Origin: CAVALG01 sp963656085
GTDB lineage: Bacteria; Bacillota; Clostridia; Oscillospirales; Acutalibacteraceae
NCBI GenBank assembly: GCA_963656085.1
Contig: CAVKHV010000045.1
Span: 1-12,397, forward strand
Length of the DNA stretch: 12,397 nucleotides
Reading direction: 5' to 3'
The translations under genes were made by a program, and so were the position numbers. This document shows positions 7,125 to 12,397 of this stretch, one piece after another (positions within the stretch are counted from its first letter, which is position 1; every line of letters starts with the position of its first letter). The notes beneath the pieces are model-generated. The model was given only the letters and a program-made list of their open reading frames with translations, had not been told where the DNA came from and made no database searches.

Positions 7125-7874
7125 ATGAAAAAATTTTTGCTTACACTTAAATATGACGGTACGGATTATTGCGGTTGGCAGGTACAAAAAAACGGTGTTT
7201 CGGTTCAGGCAAAAGTGTTTGACGCACTTTTAAAATCGCTTGGAAACATTGACGGGGTTACGGGATGCAGCCGCACCGATGCCGGCGTGCATGCAAATAT
7301 GTATTGTTGCCACTTTTCAAGTGAAACACGTCTTGAAACCTCTAAAATAATTATGGCGGCAAACGCCCATCTTCCGTCAGATATCTCGGTTACCGATTGT
7401 AGGGAAGTGCCCGATGATTTTCATGCAAGATACAGTTGTAAGGGCAAGAATTACATCTACAGAATAAGGAATTCCCGTATACGTGACCCGTTTGATTATA
7501 AATATTCATTACTCTATCCGCGCGACCTTAATATCGATCTTATGAATAAAGCGGCTGCTGAATTTATCGGGGAATACGATTTTACTGCGTTTTCATCGGT
7601 GGGAAGCAAAGCAGCCTCTACTGTCAGAAAAATTTACGAATCGCGTTTTTTTACGGATGACGACACCGTGGTTTTCAGTATTACCGGCAACGGATTTCTT
7701 TATAATATGGTTAGAATAATTGTCGGAACGCTTCTTAATGTAAATGAAGGTAAAACGGATCCGCGTGACATACATAAAATATTGGAGTCAAAGGATCGCT
7801 CGCTTGCAGGAACTACCGTAAAGCCGCACGCGCTGTTTTTAAACAAAGTCTTTTATGAATATGAGGAATTTTGA
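7125..7874 (+). CDS. truA: tRNA pseudouridine(38-40) synthase TruA
   Basis: TruA isomerises uridines at positions 38, 39 and 40 in the anticodon arm of many tRNAs. The 249 residues match the family. The N-terminal repeat opens with LKYDGTDYCGWQVQ. The catalytic motif is CSRTDAGVHA, with Asp52 as nucleophile. Other conserved stretches are FHARYSCKGKNYIYRI (about 97-112) and, near the C-terminus, GNGFLYNMVRIIVGTLL. The gene starts 17 bases after ecfT, behind AGGGTGA (7114-7120). The ecfA1-ecfA2-ecfT-truA order is common in Firmicutes, usually downstream of the ribosomal-protein cluster ending in rplQ. Here that cluster is absent from the left and the ruv/glm block precedes it. Confidence 0.96.
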   Translation: MKKFLLTLKYDGTDYCGWQVQKNGVSVQAKVFDALLKSLGNIDGVTGCSRTDAGVHANMYCCHFSSETRLETSKIIMAANAHLPSDISVTDCREVPDDFHARYSCKGKNYIYRIRNSRIRDPFDYKYSLLYPRDLNIDLMNKAAAEFIGEYDFTAFSSVGSKAASTVRKIYESRFFTDDDTVVFSITGNGFLYNMVRIIVGTLLNVNEGKTDPRDIHKILESKDRSLAGTTVKPHALFLNKVFYEYEEF

Positions 7875-7876
7875 TA

Positions 7877-9250
7877 ATGGCTGAATACAAAAGAAAGAAG
7901 TTTAAAAAGCCCCCAAAAATGAAATTTGCATTCAATAAATCCGATAAAAGCGCCAATCGCACTAAGGATGCTCAGGATAATATTACTATGCATCCGGTTC
8001 CCGATTTGAAAAAAATTGAAAAAGAAAAAAACAAAAGAGCGGAGAAGCGGCATAAAAAGCATAGTTTTGCGGGTAAGACAAGGAGTGCCGTGAAACCTTC
8101 CGACAAGCAAGGAAAAGCGTTTAAAATTATTAAGGGTAATAAACGATTCCGCTCTTTAAAAATCCGCGTGTCGTACGGAATATGCGCCGCTGTAATCATT
8201 ATTGTTGCCGCTTTTCATTTTGCATTACCGACCGGTATAAGCGAATCGGTGCAAAATGCATATTCGGCAATGGGGAACGGCGAAATTCCGGCTGAACTGC
8301 AAAGCAGCGCAGTCAGTGCAATTAAATGCGTCGGCAATGTTTCTTATATATTATCCGATTCGTTTTTGCAAGTGTTTAACACAAACGGTAAAGAAATGCT
8401 GTACTGTCAACACGGATTTTCAAATCCGACCATGAAAACTTCTGAGGCGCGGACCCTTGTTTACGATGTGGGCGGCTACGGTGTTAAAATTCTTAACGAC
8501 TATGAATTGAAAACAGAAAATTCAATGACGGATACAATTTTTGCAGGTTGCATAACGCGCAACGGCTACTCGGCGTTTGCTACAAAGGCGACGGGATACG
8601 CCGCCGCGGTTACTGTATATGATGATGATTTTAAAAAGACATACACCAGATATTTTGCTGATAATCTTGTTTCCGCACTTTCTTTAAATAACAGAGGCAG
8701 TAAGGTGGCAACTGCGGAAGTCTACACTCAAAACGGCGTGTCATATTCAAAAATTTCTATTTTTGAATATGACAGTTCAAAACCGATTGCCACCGAAATA
8801 ATTAACGGTGCAATTGTTACCGAACTTAGCGATATAGGCGGATATTTTGTTGCCGTATATGACGGTGGCTACAACTTTTTTGATTGGGACGACTGCAAGT
8901 GCGTGAAAGAGTCGGCTGATAACGGGTTCCTGTATTATGATACAACGCTAAGCGGCGAATCGGTGTTTGTAAGCAGCAAAGGCGGAGATTATTCCGAGAA
9001 TAATGTTGTAATATATGATAACGATTGCGAAAAAGTAAAATCTTTTTCGGTAAAAGGCGCTGTTAAGGGTGTTGCGTTAAACGGCGACAGTGCCGCTTTT
9101 TTGCTTAACGACAGTATTGATGTTTATTCATACGACGGTAAGCGCTCTAAAAGTATAGATTGCGGTTATAACACATATTATATAGCATTGTTGAGATCCG
9201 GTGATGTAGCAGCTATATCAAAATCAAAATTTGTTGTTTTCGAGGTTTAG
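7877..9250 (+). CDS. DUF5711-like single-pass membrane protein with predicted beta-propeller exterior
   Basis: The function is unknown. The 457-residue protein has a strongly basic, Lys/Arg-rich cytoplasmic tail (1-97), one membrane helix (about 98-118, preceded by KIR) and a large region predicted to be exported (119-457). This region has repeated short beta-strand patterns such as SYILSDSFLQVFNTNGK, NVVIYDNDCEKVKSF and IDVYSYDGKRSKSI, resembling blades of a beta-propeller. The basic tail and uncleaved helix imply a type II orientation (N-in, C-out). Architecture and neighbourhood fit the DUF5711 family seen in Ruminococcaceae-type Clostridia; that name is from memory, not a search. A TTG at 7871 would add two residues, but the ATG at 7877 is better spaced from GAGGAA (7863-7868). 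cvpA begins one base after the stop, implying coupled expression. Confidence 0.72.
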   Translation: MAEYKRKKFKKPPKMKFAFNKSDKSANRTKDAQDNITMHPVPDLKKIEKEKNKRAEKRHKKHSFAGKTRSAVKPSDKQGKAFKIIKGNKRFRSLKIRVSYGICAAVIIIVAAFHFALPTGISESVQNAYSAMGNGEIPAELQSSAVSAIKCVGNVSYILSDSFLQVFNTNGKEMLYCQHGFSNPTMKTSEARTLVYDVGGYGVKILNDYELKTENSMTDTIFAGCITRNGYSAFATKATGYAAAVTVYDDDFKKTYTRYFADNLVSALSLNNRGSKVATAEVYTQNGVSYSKISIFEYDSSKPIATEIINGAIVTELSDIGGYFVAVYDGGYNFFDWDDCKCVKESADNGFLYYDTTLSGESVFVSSKGGDYSENNVVIYDNDCEKVKSFSVKGAVKGVALNGDSAAFLLNDSIDVYSYDGKRSKSIDCGYNTYYIALLRSGDVAAISKSKFVVFEV

Positions 9251-9251
9251 T

Positions 9252-9914
9252 ATGAACATTATTATTGACATTATTTTGGCGGCTGCCGGAATTTTAACGA
9301 TTTATTATGCATACAAAAAAGGCTTTGTTTCAACTGTTATAAGCCTTATCGGTTTACTTTTAGCCCTTGTTCTTGCCTCATATTTAGGATTTATGGCTGC
9401 CGATTATATATATGACGATGTAGTCGGGGATAAAATATCACAAAATATTATTGATGATTTTAAATCGAACAGCAGCCGTGATATCAATGATGTTTTACCT
9501 AAATATGTTTCAAATTATTTTAAAAACTCGAACGAAAAATCAGACGGTATTATTTCGGGGGGATTTGACGGTGGATTAGCACATTCCGCTGTTAAAAAAG
9601 CAATCAAGACTCCTGTGACTGCCTTGATTACGGCTGTTGCTTTCCTGATTCTCTTTATTGTGTTTTTACTGCTGTTTCGGTGGATTGCCAAACTGGCAGG
9701 AATTATAAATAAAATCCCCGTGATAGGCAAATTGAATTCACTGCTCGGCGGTCTGCTAGGTATTCCTAAAGCACTGTTGATTATTTATCTTTTGTGCTTT
9801 CTTTTATCAAGGTACGTTATGTTGTCACAAAATAAGTTTATCACGGTTGACGATTTGAACGGCAGTTTTATATTTAAGTTTTTTTGTTCGAAATTCACTT
9901 CATTAAATTTTTAA
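9252..9914 (+). CDS. CvpA family inner-membrane protein
   Basis: CvpA-family proteins are small polytopic membrane proteins. The E. coli member was named for colicin V production, and the biochemical role of the family is not settled. This one has 220 residues with four hydrophobic segments: about 3-20, 26-50, 121-146 and 165-188. Family features are the Gly-rich turn YKKGFVSTVISLIG (21-34) after helix 1 and the conserved IPVIGKLNSLLGGLLGIPKA stretch (155-174). A long, polar, Asp/Ser/Asn-rich loop (51-118) separates helices 2 and 3, and the C-terminus is short. A TTG at 9231 would extend it by seven residues, but the ATG at 9252 follows CGAGG (9241-9245) by six bases and begins one base after the upstream stop. 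It is likely expressed together with, and possibly partners, the DUF5711-like protein. Confidence 0.85.
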   Translation: MNIIIDIILAAAGILTIYYAYKKGFVSTVISLIGLLLALVLASYLGFMAADYIYDDVVGDKISQNIIDDFKSNSSRDINDVLPKYVSNYFKNSNEKSDGIISGGFDGGLAHSAVKKAIKTPVTALITAVAFLILFIVFLLLFRWIAKLAGIINKIPVIGKLNSLLGGLLGIPKALLIIYLLCFLLSRYVMLSQNKFITVDDLNGSFIFKFFCSKFTSLNF

Positions 9915-9952
9915 CTTACCGTTCATAAATTATCACGGAAACAGTTATATAA

Positions 9953-9961
9953 TGATACAAT
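9953..9961 (+). promoter_or_regulatory. Probable extended -10 promoter for the Clp ATPase gene
   Basis: TGATACAAT (9953-9961) is an extended -10 element of the same form as TGATATAAT before ruvC. A perfect TATAAT also lies just upstream at 9948-9953. No good -35 box sits at 16-18 bases from either; TTATCA (9930-9935) and TTCATA (9922-9927) are poorly spaced. A start near 9968 would give a leader under 30 bases and place a short palindrome (CGGTA-AA-TACCG, 9966-9977) at the start point. I see no CtsR heptad repeat and no CIRCE element in the 81-base gap. Confidence 0.5.
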
Positions 9962-9995
9962 GAACCGGTAAATACCGAGCAAATATCGGAGGAAA

Positions 9996-12311
9996 ATGCT
10001 ATATATGAAAATGTGTTATAAATGCGGCAAAAGACCTGCCGTAGTCTTTTTTCAGGAAATGAGAGGAGATCAACTTTCCGAGCAAAAAGGACTCTGCCTT
10101 GTTTGCGCCAAAGAATCAGGCATAAAACCCATAACCGATATGGTTGAAAAGATGGGAATAACAGATGATGATATCGAGGCTATGAGCGAGCAGCTGCTTG
10201 ATATCATGGGCGATTCTGCCGATGATGAGGACGATGAAAACGCCTTTACAGCCGGCGGTGCCGCTACATTCCCGTTTGTTAATAATTTATTCAGCAATCT
10301 CGGAACAGCGGCAGAAAATGCCGACACTGAAAAAGCAGCCGAAACAGCCGAAGATAAAAAGAGCGGAGAGGGCGAAAAGAAGGAAAAGAAAAAACAGAAA
10401 CGCCGCAAATATATCGAGCAATTCTGCACAAATCTTACGGATAAGGCACGCCGCGGCGAACTTGACCGTATAATCGGCAGAGACCGCGAACTTTATCGTA
10501 CTATTCAGATATTATCGCGCCGCTCAAAAAGCAATCCCTGCCTTATCGGAGAACCCGGCGTAGGTAAAACCGCAATTGCGGAGGGACTTGCCATAAAAAT
10601 TGCAAACGGCGACATACCTGCGCGCCTTGCAGACAAGGAAATTTGTTTGCTTGACCTTACCGGGCTGGTTGCCGGCACACAGTTCAGAGGTCAGTTTGAA
10701 AGCCGCATAAAAGGTCTTATTGACGAAGTGAAACAGGCAGGCAATATTATTCTCTTTATTGATGAAATTCACAATCTGGTGGGCGCAGGCGATTCGGAGG
10801 GTTCGATGAATGCCGGAAATATTCTGAAACCCGCGTTGTCGCGCGGCGAGATTCAGGTTATCGGCGCTACAACCTTTAATGAATACCGCAAATATATCGA
10901 AAAGGATGTTGCGCTTGAGAGAAGGTTTCAGCCCGTCGTGATTGAGGAACCTTCAATAGAAGAAACAATTGAGGTTCTTAAAGGCATAAAAGGATATTAC
11001 GAGGGGTATCACGGCGTTACCGTTTCAGACAATATTATAATAGACGCTGTTCGCCTTTCCGAAAGATATATTAATGACCGCTTTTTGCCCGACAAAGCAA
11101 TAGATTTGTTGGACGAATCCTGTTCCTGCGCTTCGCTGCGTAACAAGTTTGTTGACGAGTTGTATAAAGTAAATAAAAAAATTGCCGAACTGTCCGAAAA
11201 GGAGGAAAACCTTGAATCCGACCTTAATAATACGGATTACGAGCAATTGGCGCTGGTAAAATCGGATCTTGCAAAATTCAAAAGTAAGGCTGACGAGTTG
11301 TATATACCGGCATCGGACAACAAAGTTACGGTTGACGATCTGGCAAAGGTTATTGAATTATGGACCGGTATACCGGCGGTGAAGATTAAGGAAAGCAGCC
11401 TGCAAAAGTTAGCAACGCTTGAAGACCGTTTAAAGAAAAAAATAATCGGTCAGGATGAAGCGATTAAGGCGGTCGCCAACGGTGTCAGAAGGTCTACTGT
11501 TCAAATTACTTCGCATCGCAGACCGGCATCGTTTATATTTGTAGGTCCCACAGGTGTCGGCAAAACTCAACTTGTAAAGGAACTTGCAAGCGAACTGTTC
11601 GACACGCCCGAAACTCTTATTAGGCTTGATATGTCTGAATATATGGAAAAGCATTCGGTAGCCAAACTGATAGGCGCGCCTCCCGGATATGTTGGGTATG
11701 ACGAAGCGGGTCAACTCACCGAAAAAGTCAGAAGGAAGCCCTACAGTGTTATCCTGCTTGATGAAATAGAAAAAGCGCACCCGGATGTTCTTAATATTCT
11801 TTTGCAGATTTTGGACGACGGTCGCGTTACCGATTCACAGGGCAGGCATATCAATTTTGAAAACTGTGTTATAGTTATGACTTCAAATGCGGGAAGCAAT
11901 GGGGGAGAGGTTGCACTTGGCTTCGGCAAAACACAAAAAAGCGCAAATAAAGAAAAGTATTATGCAGCACTGAAAGAATTTTTACGCCCTGAATTTTTGG
12001 GTCGTGTTGATGAAATTGTCGTCTTTAACAAACTTGAAAAATGCGGTATTGAACGAATTGCAGCGCTCGTATTAGACGAACTCAGCAATTCCTTGGCAGA
12101 TAAAGAAATCGAGCTTTCGTATAATGATAAAGTTACAGGGTATATTGCCGACAAATGCGATTCCGCAGCTACGGGAGCGCGTGATGTACGCAAGATAGTT
12201 CGCCGCGAAGTTGAGGATAAAATTGTTGATTTAATTATTTCCGGCAAAATATCCGGCAAAGCAAAGGTTTTATTAACCGCGGGCGACAGTATAAAAATCA
12301 CCTGCAAATAG
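9996..12311 (+). CDS. ClpE-like AAA+ unfoldase with N-terminal zinc finger
   Basis: This is a 771-residue Hsp100 ATPase with two AAA modules, predicted to unfold proteins for ClpP. Instead of the usual Clp_N repeats it starts with a four-cysteine zinc-binding domain (C7-X2-C10, C34-X2-C37), as in ClpE, followed by an acidic then Lys-rich linker (73-138). D1 carries Walker A GEPGVGKT (185-192), Walker B LFIDEIH (253-259), pore loop AGTQFRG and Arg309/Arg310. A short coiled middle region (385-436) has a UVR-like stretch (TDYEQLALVKSDLAKFKSK). D2 carries GPTGVGKT (517-524), LLDEIEKAHPD (587-597), pore Tyr565, Arg670 and sensor 2 Arg729. The tripeptide LGF (641-643) fits the ClpP-docking loop, which disaggregase ClpB lacks. 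GGAGG (9988-9992) is only three bases from ATG 9996; ATG 10005 (12 bases away) is a possible alternative that keeps all cysteines. Confidence 0.88.
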   Translation: MLYMKMCYKCGKRPAVVFFQEMRGDQLSEQKGLCLVCAKESGIKPITDMVEKMGITDDDIEAMSEQLLDIMGDSADDEDDENAFTAGGAATFPFVNNLFSNLGTAAENADTEKAAETAEDKKSGEGEKKEKKKQKRRKYIEQFCTNLTDKARRGELDRIIGRDRELYRTIQILSRRSKSNPCLIGEPGVGKTAIAEGLAIKIANGDIPARLADKEICLLDLTGLVAGTQFRGQFESRIKGLIDEVKQAGNIILFIDEIHNLVGAGDSEGSMNAGNILKPALSRGEIQVIGATTFNEYRKYIEKDVALERRFQPVVIEEPSIEETIEVLKGIKGYYEGYHGVTVSDNIIIDAVRLSERYINDRFLPDKAIDLLDESCSCASLRNKFVDELYKVNKKIAELSEKEENLESDLNNTDYEQLALVKSDLAKFKSKADELYIPASDNKVTVDDLAKVIELWTGIPAVKIKESSLQKLATLEDRLKKKIIGQDEAIKAVANGVRRSTVQITSHRRPASFIFVGPTGVGKTQLVKELASELFDTPETLIRLDMSEYMEKHSVAKLIGAPPGYVGYDEAGQLTEKVRRKPYSVILLDEIEKAHPDVLNILLQILDDGRVTDSQGRHINFENCVIVMTSNAGSNGGEVALGFGKTQKSANKEKYYAALKEFLRPEFLGRVDEIVVFNKLEKCGIERIAALVLDELSNSLADKEIELSYNDKVTGYIADKCDSAATGARDVRKIVRREVEDKIVDLIISGKISGKAKVLLTAGDSIKITCK

Positions 12312-12329
12312 ATAGGAGTTAATCTTAAG

Positions 12330-12358
12330 GTGTGCGGGCGTTTTGTCTGCACACTTTT
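12330..12358 (+). terminator. Intrinsic terminator after the Clp ATPase gene
   Basis: A ten-base stem (12330-12339 with 12345-12354) contains eight Watson-Crick and two G-U pairs and closes a five-base GTTTT loop. TTTT (12355-12358) follows directly, and further T-rich sequence follows to 12370. It begins 19 bases after the stop codon at 12309-12311. This is the best terminator in the window and marks the 3' end of the gene cluster. The remaining bases to 12397 contain no gene I can support. Confidence 0.8.
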
Positions 12359-12397
12359 CCTATTCTGTTTTAATCTGAATTTCTTATAAATCTGTAA

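Noticed and set aside
9915..9995. Search for CtsR tandem heptads, CIRCE repeats or a terminator between cvpA and the Clp gene.
   Set aside because: None is present. The GAACGG (9857-9862) and CCGTTC (9919-9924) pair is too far apart to be a credible terminator.
10070..10429. A 119-codon open frame on the - strand, Ser/Ala/Phe-rich.
   Set aside because: It is the complement of the low-complexity acidic/lysine linker of the Clp ATPase. It has no homology-like features or clear ribosome binding site.
10796..10808. GGAGG five bases before an in-frame ATG (codon 271) inside the Clp gene, as if a shorter isoform could be made.
   Set aside because: The start would fall in the middle of D1 after Walker B, giving a broken module, and the codons encode a conserved SEGSMNAGN-type stretch that explains the GGAGG by chance.
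12312..12330. TAGGAGT just after the Clp stop, resembling a ribosome binding site for a further small gene.
   Set aside because: The only nearby start-like codon (GTG in AAGGTG) lies in the terminator stem.
12363..12390. TATAAA (12385-12390) with TTCTGT (12363-12368), 16 bases apart, as a promoter for a gene beyond the right edge.
   Set aside because: The -35 match is poor and the window ends too soon to see any gene.

Overview
The window looks like core chromosome of a Gram-positive, low-to-moderate GC bacterium of the class Clostridia, probably Oscillospirales/Ruminococcaceae-like. Three observations support this. RuvC is present (Bacilli generally use RecU instead). An ecfA1-ecfA2-ecfT-truA cluster is present. 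A DUF5711-like protein sits next to a CvpA protein and a zinc-finger Clp ATPase. Signals are typical of the phylum: GGAGG-type ribosome binding sites, sigma-A TATAAT boxes with extended TG, and one TTG start. The taxonomic placement is inference; no rRNA or tRNA gene is present.

All twelve genes lie on the + strand. (1) Positions 1-195 are a leader with a short imperfect direct/inverted repeat cluster and a strong extended -10 promoter. (2) Positions 196-2334 hold ruvC-ruvA-ruvB, the complete Holliday-junction migration and resolution machine, translationally coupled. (3) Positions 2356-4571 hold glmM (phosphoglucosamine mutase, cell-wall precursor supply) and a class I SAM-dependent methyltransferase related to the RlmI/YccW family. 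(4) Positions 4600-7107 hold ecfA1, ecfA2 and ecfT, the shared energizing module of group II ECF vitamin/metal transporters; no S-component is seen. (5) Positions 7125-7874 hold truA (tRNA pseudouridine 38-40 synthase). (6) Positions 7877-9914 hold a membrane-anchored DUF5711-like protein and a CvpA-family membrane protein, one base apart. (7) Positions 9996-12311 hold a ClpE-like AAA+ unfoldase with its own probable promoter, closed by a good intrinsic terminator at 12330-12358.

Genes 1 to 11 are packed with 4- or 8-base overlaps or gaps of 1 to 28 bases, so they could be one long transcript from the promoter at 137-165. A terminator-like hairpin embedded in the last codons of ruvB (2303-2322, followed by a T-rich run) may attenuate transcription into glmM and beyond. 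The 81-base gap before the Clp gene is the only sizeable internal intergenic space.

Most of this is conserved housekeeping sequence. I found no mobile element, CRISPR array, toxin-antitoxin pair or convincing new defence system. The items most worth a second look are the DUF5711-CvpA-ClpE neighbourhood, the methyltransferase that lacks the cysteine expected of an RlmI-type m5C enzyme, the hairpin overlapping the end of ruvB, and the repeat cluster at the left edge.
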